Shown: positions 26,452 through 35,699 of the stretch, piece by piece
How the letters are laid out: the number at the start of each line of letters is the position of its first letter
How positions within the stretch are numbered: the first letter of the stretch is position 1
Source of the DNA: Haliea salexigens DSM 19537
GTDB taxonomy: Bacteria; Pseudomonadota; Gammaproteobacteria; Pseudomonadales; Halieaceae
Assembly (NCBI RefSeq): GCF_000423125.1
Contig: NZ_AUHJ01000018.1
Span: forward strand, 1-64,000
Direction: 5' to 3'
DNA: 64,000 nt
Made by a program: the position numbers and the translations under genes
Notes under the pieces: generated by a model
Databases searched by the model: none
What the model was told of the DNA's origin: nothing
Seen by the model: only the letters and a program-made list of their open reading frames with translations

Positions 26452-27576
26452 GTGCGCCCGATGCGGGTTCTCTGTGCAGCAACATCGTACCCCGCCGACC
26501 GCGAGGACTGGCGAGGCGTATTCATTCGGCATATGGTCGATGCGCTTGCTCGCCGCTCCGACATAGAACTTTCGGTTTGGTCCCCACCAGGGCCGCTACC
26601 CGATAACGTTCGCTACGTGCCGACAGCAGCAGAGGAACGCACGCTCAGCGACCTGATGGCGGCGGGTGGCATTGCGCACATTATGCGCAGCTTGCGGCCA
26701 AGCGCGTTGTTGGCACCTTTGAAGCTGCTGCGTTCGCTGCATGCCGCGTATCGCAGGGAAACCACGGCGGAACTGTATCACCTGAACTGGCTGCAAACCG
26801 CGCTGCCGCTACCGAGGGACGGCAAGCCCGTGTTGGTTACCGTGTTGGGTACGGATCTGAAGCTGCTCAAACTACCCCTGATAAAGCCGCTGCTGCGGCG
26901 CGTGATGCGTGACCGCAAGGTTGCCATCTGCCCCAATGCCGAGTGGATGCAGCCCATTCTAGAGCGTACATTTGGTGACGTTGCGCACGTTCAACCGGTT
27001 CCCTTTGGCATCGACCCCGTTTGGTATGCCATCGAACGAAAACTGGCGCCAGAGCAACCTGTATGGCTGGCGGTCACGCGCCTGACTCGGGATAAGCTGG
27101 GGCCGCTACTCGATTGGTCGGAACCGCTATTTAACGGACAGTCGCGCCAACTGCATTTACTCGGCCCTATGCAGGAACAAATCGCTTTGCCAAGCTGGGT
27201 GCATTATCACGGCCCTGCCACCCCAGAGCAGCTGGCCATGGACTGGTTCCCAAAAGCACATGGCCTGGTGACACTGAGCAAACACGCAGAAGGACGCCCA
27301 CAAGTTATGCTGGAGGCCATGGCGGCCGGCTTGCCCATTATCGCCTCCGATATGCCAGCCCATGCTGGCCTGGTGCAACCGGGAAATACCGGAGCGCTGT
27401 GCCGGGATCCTGCCAGCTATAGCGCGAGTGTCGAAGCTCTGGAGGACACTTCGTTGAATTTGCAGTGCGGGAGCAACGCATGCACCTGGGTTAAGCAAAC
27501 AGTCGGCACCTGGGATGACTGCGCCGGACGCTATCTGACAATATACAACGGGCTGCTGAGCGATTCTGATGCGTAG
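26452..27576 (+). CDS. Glycosyltransferase, GT4-like
   Basis: A 374-residue two-Rossmann-fold (GT-B) protein. The C-terminal half shows WLAVTRLTRDKL followed by LLGP and the nucleotide-sugar motif HAEGRPQVMLEAMAAGLPII near 281-300, a typical GT4 EX7E pattern. GTG 26452 or ATG 26461 could be the start. It begins 28 bp after dxs and opens the polysaccharide cluster. Donor and acceptor sugars cannot be read from sequence. Confidence 0.85.
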   Translation: MRPMRVLCAATSYPADREDWRGVFIRHMVDALARRSDIELSVWSPPGPLPDNVRYVPTAAEERTLSDLMAAGGIAHIMRSLRPSALLAPLKLLRSLHAAYRRETTAELYHLNWLQTALPLPRDGKPVLVTVLGTDLKLLKLPLIKPLLRRVMRDRKVAICPNAEWMQPILERTFGDVAHVQPVPFGIDPVWYAIERKLAPEQPVWLAVTRLTRDKLGPLLDWSEPLFNGQSRQLHLLGPMQEQIALPSWVHYHGPATPEQLAMDWFPKAHGLVTLSKHAEGRPQVMLEAMAAGLPIIASDMPAHAGLVQPGNTGALCRDPASYSASVEALEDTSLNLQCGSNACTWVKQTVGTWDDCAGRYLTIYNGLLSDSDA

Positions 27577-28495
27577 CCACGTGCTGGTCATTGGCGCTGG
27601 GGGATTCATTGGCAGAGCGCTGTGCCAGGCGCTGAACCTCCAAGGCACACGAGTAAAGGCGGTTTCGCGCGGCGGGCACATCCCGAGCCTCCCGGGTATC
27701 GAACAGATTACCAATGATTGCAGCAGCCCCTCCGAGCTGGCCGCCTCGTTGGGCGACGTCGACGCCGTGGTTTACCTGGCTGCGTGCAGCACACCGGGCA
27801 GCAGCGCTGGCAAGCCGTCTGCAGAGATCAGCGAGAACCTAGCGCCATTGATGGCTACACTTGAGGCGTTGCAGAGTCACCCTTCCATACCTCTCATCTA
27901 TTTCTCCTCAGCCGGTGCAATCTATGACGAGCAGGCTGCGGTGGCCTCTTGTGAAAGTGACCTGCCGCGGCCTCGCTCCTACCATGGTGCGGCGAAGGTA
28001 GCCGCAGAGCAGTTCATTGGAGCCTGGGCAAGGCAGTTTGGTGGGGGTGCAACAATCATAAGGCCTTCCAACGTTTACGGTCCCGGCCAGGCAGAAAAAG
28101 CAGGCTTCGGCATAGTGCCAACAGCCCTCGGCTGCATCAGAAGGGACGAGGCACTGACCGTGTGGGGAGACGGCTCCGCCGTGCGCGACTACCTGTATAT
28201 TGACGACCTTGTAGACCTGACGCTCGCCGCACTGAAACAGGCATCAGCAAGCGAAGTACGAATACTGAACGCCGCCAGCCGCGAGTGCGTCAGTCTCAAC
28301 GAGCTTCTCAGCCTCGCCGAGCTGGCCAGCGGCCAGGCCTTGCGACGAAACTATGTACCGGGCCGCGCGGTGGATGCCAGCAGAGTAAGCATCAGCGCGG
28401 ACTGCGCTCGCCAGACTTTGGGCTGGCAGCCCGCAGTGCCACTGGCAGAGGGACTCAAGCGAACATGGCTGTGGTTGAACACTACCGCGCTCTAA
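27569..28495 (+). CDS. NAD-dependent epimerase/dehydratase (extended SDR) with unusual active site
   Basis: A 308-residue extended SDR: nucleotide-binding VIGAGGFIGRAL near residues 6-17, a D-V-D-A-V-V-Y-L-A-A strand, and RPSNVYGPGQ near 162. The active-site segment reads SYHGAAK. The Tyr is one position earlier than the canonical YxxxK, so His occupies the usual Tyr place relative to Lys. It overlaps the preceding gene by 8 bp and probably makes a nucleotide-sugar precursor. Confidence 0.85.
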   Translation: MRSHVLVIGAGGFIGRALCQALNLQGTRVKAVSRGGHIPSLPGIEQITNDCSSPSELAASLGDVDAVVYLAACSTPGSSAGKPSAEISENLAPLMATLEALQSHPSIPLIYFSSAGAIYDEQAAVASCESDLPRPRSYHGAAKVAAEQFIGAWARQFGGGATIIRPSNVYGPGQAEKAGFGIVPTALGCIRRDEALTVWGDGSAVRDYLYIDDLVDLTLAALKQASASEVRILNAASRECVSLNELLSLAELASGQALRRNYVPGRAVDASRVSISADCARQTLGWQPAVPLAEGLKRTWLWLNTTAL

Positions 28496-29529
28496 CGCGG
28501 CCTGCTGCGCCGCTGGTCTCCGTCTGTATCGCCCACTACAAGGGCCCGGAGTTGATCGCGGCATGTCTCGATTCCGTGCTGGCGCAGGACTGTGCTTTCG
28601 ATGTGGAGATCATCGTGCATGACGATGCTTCACTCGATGACTCAGTGGCGTTCCTGCGGAGCAACTACCCTCAAATTGAATTGCTTGTCAGCCACGATAA
28701 CGTTGGGTTTTGTGTGGCCAACAACCGCATGGTAGAGCATGCGAACGGGAAGTACGTATTGCTATTGAACAACGATGCCGCGCTGTTCTCCGACGCACTT
28801 GCCACACTGGCAGAGGCCGCCGCGGGGCAGAATACGCCCGGAATTCTTACGCTACCGCAGTATGACTGGGAGAGCGGTGATTTAGTGGACCTAGGATGCC
28901 TGTTGGACCCCTTCTACAACCCAGTTCCCAATTTGGACCCAGATCGTAGTGAGGTGGCGATGGTAATTGGGGCGTGTTTGTGGATAGGCCGAGATACTTG
29001 GTTCGATTTAGGGGGGTTTCCAGATTGGTTTGGGTCTATTGGTGAGGATTTGTACTTATGCTGTGCCGCTCGTCTGGCCGGGTTACCGGTCCAATCCGTA
29101 CAGGGCAGCGGATACCGCCATCAACAAGGCAGCAGCTTCGGCGGCAACAGAGCTCTCAAAGGTAGACTCAATAGCAACTACCGAAGAAGGCGCTTCAGTG
29201 AGCGCAACAAGACGTTCACTTTATTCGTCATGACGCCAACCATCATAATGTGGCCGCTACTCTCCATTCACATCATTGCTTTGGTAGTAGAAGGGCTGAT
29301 ATTCAGTACAGTACGCAGGGATTTGAAAGCTGGCATCAACATCTACCTCAACGTTCTTCGGGAACTAACGGTCGAGCGATCAGTCATTGGCGCGGCACGC
29401 TCGAAACATCAAGCGAAACGAGGTGCGACTCTTCTGAATTACACTGCCCCTTTCCGTGTTTTGCCACACAAACTAGCTATGCTGCGCAAGTACGGATTCC
29501 CCACATTAACTCAAAACGCCAAGCATTAG
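28465..29529 (+). CDS. Glycosyltransferase family 2
   Basis: A 354-residue protein with an N-terminal GT-A domain: VSVCIAHYKGPELIAACLDS, HDDASLDDSV and LLNNDAALFSD (the metal-binding DxD-like site). A central region has GGFPDWFGSIGEDLYLCCAA, where ED is the likely catalytic base motif. Hydrophobic stretches near residues 253-278 may anchor it to the inner membrane. ATG 28465 is chosen, giving a 31-bp overlap with the epimerase gene. Confidence 0.88.
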   Translation: MAVVEHYRALTRPAAPLVSVCIAHYKGPELIAACLDSVLAQDCAFDVEIIVHDDASLDDSVAFLRSNYPQIELLVSHDNVGFCVANNRMVEHANGKYVLLLNNDAALFSDALATLAEAAAGQNTPGILTLPQYDWESGDLVDLGCLLDPFYNPVPNLDPDRSEVAMVIGACLWIGRDTWFDLGGFPDWFGSIGEDLYLCCAARLAGLPVQSVQGSGYRHQQGSSFGGNRALKGRLNSNYRRRRFSERNKTFTLFVMTPTIIMWPLLSIHIIALVVEGLIFSTVRRDLKAGINIYLNVLRELTVERSVIGAARSKHQAKRGATLLNYTAPFRVLPHKLAMLRKYGFPTLTQNAKH

Positions 29530-29547
29530 TCCTAAAGAAACTTTCTT

Positions 29548-30480
29548 ATGGCAAGTATCGCTAGCATTGTAGTCACCTACCATCCAAAGCGAGCAGAACT
29601 CGCGCCTTTACTCGAACAACTTCTAGCTCAAACTGCCGCCGTATTCCTGGTCGACAACACACCTGGAGAGGAGAACCAGCTACTAGCATCGATCTGCCTA
29701 GAGTCATCCGCCCCAGAGCGTTGTATCGTCACGCGATTTGGTGAAAACCTCGGCATCGCCAGAGCCTTGAACGAAGGTTGTGAACGTGCGCTCAAGACGG
29801 ATATGGACTTTGTTCTGCTCAGCGACCAAGACAGCCTACCTGCAGCAGACATGGTCGCCACGCTCAAAAAATGCTACGACGTCTGCCATCGCCGCCTCGG
29901 GAAAGTAGCCGCTGTCGGTCCGACCTACACCGATACCTACACAGGGTTGACCTACCCGTTCCAGAGCCAGAAGGAAGGCAAGCTTTTCTATTCACACACT
30001 ATCCCCAGCGAAGAGGATCCTTACGTCGAAGCGTTATCTCTAATAACCTCGGGCAGCCTGATTCCAGCCTCGGTGCTCACACAAGTTGGCATGATGCGTG
30101 AAGACTTCTTTATTGATCAAGTAGATATTGAATGGGGAATGCGAGCGAGGCATCTCGGGTTCCGGCTTATCGGCTGCGGGCCAGCGAGGATGTATCAAAG
30201 CATGGGAGAAGACGCGATACGAGTTTGGTATTTCGGCTGGAGGCACGAAAGCCTCTATCGTCCCTTAAGAATTTACTACCGATTGAGGAATTTCGTCATA
30301 CTGCTCAAGGATCCAAAAATTGACTGGCGCTGGAAAGTGCGAAGTAGCTGGTATTCGCTTGGGCTAATCTATACGCATACCATCTTCGGTCCCCAACGAA
30401 TCCAGAGCACTGGAACTGCAGTTCGCGGTCTTCTTGACGGAATCAGAAACCGTATGGGGAAACGCGAAATTAAGGACTAA
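29548..30480 (+). CDS. Glycosyltransferase family 2, rhamnosyltransferase-like
   Basis: A 310-residue GT-A enzyme resembling RfbF-type rhamnosyltransferases: IVVTYHPKRAELAPLLEQL at the N-terminus, FLVDNTP, GENLGIARALNEG, LLSDQDSLP near 90-98 and FIDQVDIEWGMRARHLGF near 189-206. It would add a deoxysugar, likely dTDP-rhamnose by family resemblance, to a lipid-linked glycan. It is preceded by an 18-bp gap and followed by 388 bp without a gene. Confidence 0.87.
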   Translation: MASIASIVVTYHPKRAELAPLLEQLLAQTAAVFLVDNTPGEENQLLASICLESSAPERCIVTRFGENLGIARALNEGCERALKTDMDFVLLSDQDSLPAADMVATLKKCYDVCHRRLGKVAAVGPTYTDTYTGLTYPFQSQKEGKLFYSHTIPSEEDPYVEALSLITSGSLIPASVLTQVGMMREDFFIDQVDIEWGMRARHLGFRLIGCGPARMYQSMGEDAIRVWYFGWRHESLYRPLRIYYRLRNFVILLKDPKIDWRWKVRSSWYSLGLIYTHTIFGPQRIQSTGTAVRGLLDGIRNRMGKREIKD

Positions 30481-30868
30481 AAATCAAGTTCGTTTTTGAA
30501 ACACGGTGACATTTTGATGTGCGAATACTCGGTAAATTAAACGTCTCACGAAGGCATTTCTGGTCATGGCCTTAACGCTAAATCTAGGAACAACAATTGA
30601 GCTTTGACCCATGCTGCAGCTTGAAACATACACAGAGGTGCGGGCGCAAACTAGATGATACGCGGCTTGGAGCGGGCTTGATCGACTTTCCCCTAGACCT
30701 CGGCGAAAACTCCGTTTACTCTCTTCTGCTTCGAGAGTCGCCCGAGGGCTGGTGAAAACATAAAAACTAAACGCAATATCTTGACGTTAAGGCCTTCTAA
30801 ACAAGACAGGGGAGGCGTCAAGAGATTCCGAACCCTAAATTCCGTTTTTATATTCCGAAGAAGCCGGT
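30481..30868. other. 388-bp gap with no recognisable gene
   Basis: AT-rich spacer between two parts of the polysaccharide cluster. I found no convincing coding sequence or structured RNA. It probably contains the promoter of the next gene and perhaps degraded sequence from an earlier recombination. Confidence 0.5.
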
Positions 30869-32038
30869 ATGAAAAAAATGAAAACCTACGATGATTTGGC
30901 AATCGGTGGAGCGCCGCCAGCCTTCGTCGAACCCCTTCACGTCGGACGACCCAACATTGGAAGCAAACAAACCTTCCTCAATTATGCGAACGAAATGCTG
31001 GATAGGGGGTGGCTAACGAACAATGGACCTCTAGTGCAAGAGTTTGAGGAGAAAGTAAAGTGCTATCTTGACGTTAAACATTGCATCGCCGTGTGTAACG
31101 GAACAGTTGCACTAGAAATTGCCATCAGAGCTCTTGAGCTTTCAGGTGAGGTTATAGTGCCATCGTATACCTTCATAGCTACAGCTCACGCACTATATTG
31201 GCAAGGCATTAAACCCGTATTTGCTGATATAGACCCTGTCACTCACAACCTTGATCCAGAATCTGTCCGGAGCCTTATTACATCGAGAACAACAGCAATC
31301 ATTGGCGTTCACCTATGGGGACGGGCCGCGCCGATCTCGGCCCTTGAGGAGATTGCAACAGAGTACGGATTGCAACTTATGTTCGATGCAGCCCACGCGT
31401 TCGGATGTAGCTACAACAAACAAATGATCGGAAACTATGGGAATGCGGAAGTCTTCAGCTTCCATGCGACCAAATTCTTTAATACGCTTGAAGGTGGAGC
31501 TGTAGTTACTAACGACGACCAAATCGCTGAAAAAATAAGGCTAATGCGAAACTTTGGGTTCGCTGGCTATGACAACGTAGTTCATCCCGGCACAAATGGG
31601 AAAATGACTGAAATTTGCGCAGCGATGGGCTTGACTAACTTCAACCACATGCAAGAGGTACTCAAAGAAAACGAAAGATGCTACAACGAATATGCATATT
31701 TACTATCAGAAATATCTGCAGTTCGACTATGCCAATACGACCTACACGAAAAAAATAATTTCCAATATATTGTACTCGAAGTGGCTCAGTCCGCGCAGTT
31801 TAATCGGGACGACCTAGTGACCGCTCTTCACGCGGAGAATGTTCTAGCGCGAAAGTACTTCTGGCCAGGCTGCCACCAAATGTTGCCATACCGCGAGAAA
31901 TATCCTGTAGCGGACTCGGCTCTGCCAGTAACGTGCGATGTAGCGGAACGGGTTATCGTCTTGCCCGCCGGACCTCTAATTCGGCGCGCTCAAATAACGG
32001 TAATCTCTGACGTAATCCGAATACTGTCACGAATCTAG
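30869..32038 (+). CDS. DegT/DnrJ/EryC1-family PLP aminotransferase
   Basis: A 389-residue sugar aminotransferase-like enzyme. Visible are NGTVALEIAIRAL near 78-90, VPSYTFIATAHAL, DAAHAFG with Asp173, and the PLP Schiff-base Lys202 in SFHATKFFNTLEGG. It would transaminate a nucleotide-linked keto-sugar. The region from here on uses more AT-rich codons than the first half of the cluster. It precedes the ATP-grasp/HAD gene by about 40 bp. Confidence 0.92.
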   Translation: MKKMKTYDDLAIGGAPPAFVEPLHVGRPNIGSKQTFLNYANEMLDRGWLTNNGPLVQEFEEKVKCYLDVKHCIAVCNGTVALEIAIRALELSGEVIVPSYTFIATAHALYWQGIKPVFADIDPVTHNLDPESVRSLITSRTTAIIGVHLWGRAAPISALEEIATEYGLQLMFDAAHAFGCSYNKQMIGNYGNAEVFSFHATKFFNTLEGGAVVTNDDQIAEKIRLMRNFGFAGYDNVVHPGTNGKMTEICAAMGLTNFNHMQEVLKENERCYNEYAYLLSEISAVRLCQYDLHEKNNFQYIVLEVAQSAQFNRDDLVTALHAENVLARKYFWPGCHQMLPYREKYPVADSALPVTCDVAERVIVLPAGPLIRRAQITVISDVIRILSRI

Positions 32039-32078
32039 TCAATTCCCTCTTGAGTAGAACGCAACCGAGTAGAAAACG

Positions 32079-33368
32079 TTGAAGAATGACTTTCTTGAAA
32101 CTAAACGGCGAGTCCTTGTTTTCCCTGCCGGGACAGAAATAGCTCTGGAGATACTAGAGTCTCTTAAGTGTATTCGAAATATGGAGGTCTTTGGAGCTGG
32201 TGAAGATTCACCAAACCCTGGCAAATTTGCATTCTCAAATTATTTTACAGTTTCCAACGTCGCACGAGAGACCTGGTTAATTGAGCTCAACGAGATATGT
32301 CGCACACAGAAAATAGACTACATATTCCCCGCACACGACGATGTTATCGTCGCTTTGGCTGAACGATCTGGTGAAGTAGGGGCTAGCGTGATTTCGTCAC
32401 CACCAGAAACCTGCAGAATTACTCGCTCTAAATCAACTACCTACAACCATCTCAGAGACTTCATCGCCGTGCCAGCGATGTTTAGAGATGAATCCGAAGT
32501 CCACTCCTTTCCGGTTCTAGTTAAGCCAGACAAAGGACAGGGCTCAGTAGACATCACCGTCGTCGAAAACCACAAAGAACTGAAGAGCGCGATTGCAAAC
32601 GTTAAAGACCCCATTATTTGCGAGTACCTCCCCGGGGAGGAATTTACAGTTGATTGTTTTACATCGAGAAAAAGTGGTCTACTTTTTGCAGCAGCTCGGG
32701 AACGCCGAAGAGTTCGAAATGGAATATCTGTAAACTCTATCACTGTACCGCTTTCTGAGGCAAGGGAGATCGCGGAATCTATAAACGCCCACATGGCGCT
32801 ATGTGGAGCTTGGTTTTTTCAGATCAAACGAGCCGAAAATGGGACGCTGAAGCTATTGGAAGTGGCGCCGAGAATCGCTGGCACCATGGCTTTACACCGG
32901 GCGCTCGGTGTCAATTTCGCACTACTTAGCATATTTGAACACGAAGGATTAACGCTACAAATCATCCAAAACAACGTAGAGCTCGAAATCGATCGCGCGC
33001 TGCAAAATCGTTTTCGACACAATATGGTTTATGACCATGTTTATATTGATTATGATGACACCGTAGTTCTCAACGGCAAGGTCAACATCAAAGCTATTGG
33101 CTTCCTTTATCACGCCTTTAATGTTGGAAAACGACTAATACTCATAAGCAAGCACCAAGGCAACCTGGAATCTTCGTTGAAAAATTATCGCCTCGATACA
33201 TTATTTGATGAAGTCATACACGTTCCGCAAGAACACCAGAAATCGGACTACATTCGCTCTGACCGCGCAATCTTCATTGACGACAGCTTTTCGGAAAGGC
33301 TAAAGGTTGCCAACAAACATAACATCCCGACTTTTGATCTTAGTATGATTGAAATGCTTTTCGATTAA
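32079..33368 (+). CDS. ATP-grasp ligase fused to a HAD-like domain
   Basis: A 429-residue protein. Residues 1-300 form an ATP-grasp enzyme of the carbamoyl-phosphate-synthase large-chain type (VLVKPDKGQGSVDI, CEYLPGEEFTVD, LLEVAPRIAGTMAL). Residues 310-429 form a HAD-like domain with YIDYDDTVV (motif I), LISKH (motif II) and IFIDDSFSERL (motif IV). The likely start is TTG 32079, as no ATG precedes the Rossmann strand. Such ligases join a carboxylate to an amine. Here the product may be an amide on an amino sugar made by the neighbouring aminotransferase. Confidence 0.8.
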   Translation: MKNDFLETKRRVLVFPAGTEIALEILESLKCIRNMEVFGAGEDSPNPGKFAFSNYFTVSNVARETWLIELNEICRTQKIDYIFPAHDDVIVALAERSGEVGASVISSPPETCRITRSKSTTYNHLRDFIAVPAMFRDESEVHSFPVLVKPDKGQGSVDITVVENHKELKSAIANVKDPIICEYLPGEEFTVDCFTSRKSGLLFAAARERRRVRNGISVNSITVPLSEAREIAESINAHMALCGAWFFQIKRAENGTLKLLEVAPRIAGTMALHRALGVNFALLSIFEHEGLTLQIIQNNVELEIDRALQNRFRHNMVYDHVYIDYDDTVVLNGKVNIKAIGFLYHAFNVGKRLILISKHQGNLESSLKNYRLDTLFDEVIHVPQEHQKSDYIRSDRAIFIDDSFSERLKVANKHNIPTFDLSMIEMLFD

Positions 33369-33393
33369 TCGCGCCTAGAAACAGGACGAAAAT

Positions 33394-34158
33394 ATGGAAC
33401 GGAAGGACGACGAAACTGAGTTTTTAAACCGCGCTGCGACCACCTATGTAACGAGCGAAAGTCATCAAGAACGAACAATTAAGCAACTTGCAGTCCGCGC
33501 CTTTGCCCCCCATTTACGGGGTATGAGGGACGGGCTAGAACTTGGTTGTAGCGATGGCTACATGACCAGCTTGATTTCGAAAGAGCTAGAACACCTTACG
33601 GTCGTTGACGGATCCAACTATTTCTTGGAGCGAGCCCGCGGACGCAATCTTAAGAATGTTACGTTCATCCACTCGTTGTTTGAAGAATATATACCGAAAC
33701 GTCAATTTGACTGCATATTCATAAGCTACGTGCTTGAGCACATGCGTGATCCCGTACTGTTGCTTGAGAGAGCTGCAAAGTTTCTGACGGAGCGTGGCCT
33801 GATTTTTTTGGTTGTCCCCAACGCTCGCGCATTGTCACGTCAACTTGCTAGGCATATGGGAATTCTCGACGATCTATACGCGCTAACTCCAAACGATCTT
33901 GCGCACGGACATCGCCGGGTCTATGACCGAATACTGCTGGACAAGGATATTTCCTCAGCGGGCCTAATTCAAGTGAGTCGGGGCGGGCTAATGCTGAAGC
34001 CTTTTGCCGACTTCCAAATGGACACCATGTTTGAGCAAGGAATCCTCGGCCCGCAGCAGATCGAAGGGCTATATACCCTGGGGCTTGAGTACCCGGATAT
34101 TTCTGCTTCTCTTTTCTCCGTTTGCAGCACCCGGCCATCAAACCAACTGAGCCAATGA
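33394..34158 (+). CDS. Class I SAM-dependent methyltransferase
   Basis: A 254-residue protein with a Rossmann-like methyltransferase core: motif I GLELGCSDGYMTSLIS near 47-62, the acidic VVDGSNYF, motif ISYVLEHMRDPVLLLERA near 108-126, and LIFLVVPN. The C-terminal part is helical. It may methylate a sugar or acceptor in the glycan being built. It follows the ATP-grasp gene by 25 bp. Confidence 0.88.
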   Translation: MERKDDETEFLNRAATTYVTSESHQERTIKQLAVRAFAPHLRGMRDGLELGCSDGYMTSLISKELEHLTVVDGSNYFLERARGRNLKNVTFIHSLFEEYIPKRQFDCIFISYVLEHMRDPVLLLERAAKFLTERGLIFLVVPNARALSRQLARHMGILDDLYALTPNDLAHGHRRVYDRILLDKDISSAGLIQVSRGGLMLKPFADFQMDTMFEQGILGPQQIEGLYTLGLEYPDISASLFSVCSTRPSNQLSQ

Positions 34159-34236
34159 GACGTTTAGCGGGGAGGCAGGGGATACCGCGCAACCAAGAGA
34201 AGTTGTGTCCGCTGTTAGAAAGCCGCGTATAGCCTG

Positions 34237-35691
34237 ATGACAAAAAGTCGAATATTCACTGCTAGCGCGTGGAGCGCCGCTGACGTCATCGTACGTCAAG
34301 GCATACAGTTTGCCATCGTTGTGGCTCTTGCAAGACTGGTCGCCCCCGAAGATTTCGGTGTAGTCGCGATACTCGCGTTTTTTACTAGCGTGGCTAGCGT
34401 AATCGTAGACGGTGGCATGTCAACGGCCTTGATACAACGACAGGACATTAATCATGTCGACGAATCCACAGCGTTTTGGCTCAATGTCGGGCTTGGCTTC
34501 ACATTTGCAGTTCTTATATTGCTGGTCGCGGATTACTTGCCTCTGATTTTTGATATCGCGGAATTGAGTGAACTGGCCGTGTTAGCAGCGTTAACCGTAT
34601 TTCTGAGCTCCTTGGGTAGTGTTCACACTGCATTGTTAACGAAACAACTGAACTTTCGAACACAGTTAGTCGCGGGAATCCTCGCAACCCTCTGCACTGG
34701 ATCCGTATCAATTATAATGGCAGTGAAGGGGTTTGGGGTGTGGGCGCTCTCAGCTCAAATTCTGGGGATGGCCTCACTGAATACAACATTTCTTTGGGCA
34801 TTCAATAAATGGCGACCTCAGGTTAAGTTTAGCGCCGCCTCCGCGCGAAAGCTTTTCGGCTTCGGCGGCTTTGTACTTACCGCAAACCTCGTAGACACAA
34901 TTTATACCCGAGCATACAGTGTGCTAATTGGCCGATACATCGGAACTAGCGAGCTAGGATTCTACGCGCGGGCGGACCATACACACCAGCTACCTCTCAA
35001 CTTTCTGACAAGCGTGTTCGGTCGAGTTGCGTTGCCAATCTTTTCCGAGGCTGCCGGTGAATCTCGACGGTTACTGCGTGGAATGAAGACGGCAGTTAGG
35101 GGCATGATGTTAGTTAATCTGCCTTGCATGTTTGGACTAGCAGCACTCGCGGAGCCTGTTATTCTCACAATCTACGGAGATTTATGGAGTCCCGCTGTTG
35201 GCCCCTTTCGAATCCTTTGCATCGGGGCCGCCTTTTGGCCGATGCAAGTAATAAATATATATTCGCTTATGGCGCAAGGCGGCGCAAGAACGGTTCTACT
35301 TCTCGAAATTCCCAAGAAGATTATTGGGGTGGCATTGCTAATAGCAGGATTGCAGCACGGGATAATCGGAGTCGCTTGGAGTTACACCATATTCTCAGTT
35401 ATCTCAATTTTTATTAATTGTTATTTCAACGGCATCCGGCTGGGATATGGAGCAAGATCACAGCTAAGTGATATATGGCCGACATTTATCTTGGCTACAG
35501 TTATGGCGGTCTTGGTTTTCTTGGGTGAGGGCATCGTTGCGTTACCAGATCCAGCACGCTTGGGTATCTTGGCAGTTTCTGGAGCTGCTTTTTTTCTGAT
35601 GACGGCATGGGCGTTTCGGCTAGACGCCTTCCTAGACGGAGTCACCCTATTCAAACGGGCCAGCGACAATACGTCTACAACGGCGGTATAG
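34237..35691 (+). CDS. Wzx-type lipopolysaccharide/polysaccharide flippase (MOP superfamily)
   Basis: A 484-residue polytopic protein with about 12-14 transmembrane segments spread across its whole length. The N-terminal part (SAWSAADVIVRQGIQFAIVV, VAPEDFGVVAI) is typical of WzxC/PST exporters. It would flip lipid-linked oligosaccharide across the inner membrane. ATG 34237 follows a 78-bp gap. Confidence 0.92.
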   Translation: MTKSRIFTASAWSAADVIVRQGIQFAIVVALARLVAPEDFGVVAILAFFTSVASVIVDGGMSTALIQRQDINHVDESTAFWLNVGLGFTFAVLILLVADYLPLIFDIAELSELAVLAALTVFLSSLGSVHTALLTKQLNFRTQLVAGILATLCTGSVSIIMAVKGFGVWALSAQILGMASLNTTFLWAFNKWRPQVKFSAASARKLFGFGGFVLTANLVDTIYTRAYSVLIGRYIGTSELGFYARADHTHQLPLNFLTSVFGRVALPIFSEAAGESRRLLRGMKTAVRGMMLVNLPCMFGLAALAEPVILTIYGDLWSPAVGPFRILCIGAAFWPMQVINIYSLMAQGGARTVLLLEIPKKIIGVALLIAGLQHGIIGVAWSYTIFSVISIFINCYFNGIRLGYGARSQLSDIWPTFILATVMAVLVFLGEGIVALPDPARLGILAVSGAAFFLMTAWAFRLDAFLDGVTLFKRASDNTSTTAV

Positions 35692-35699
35692 GAAAAATT

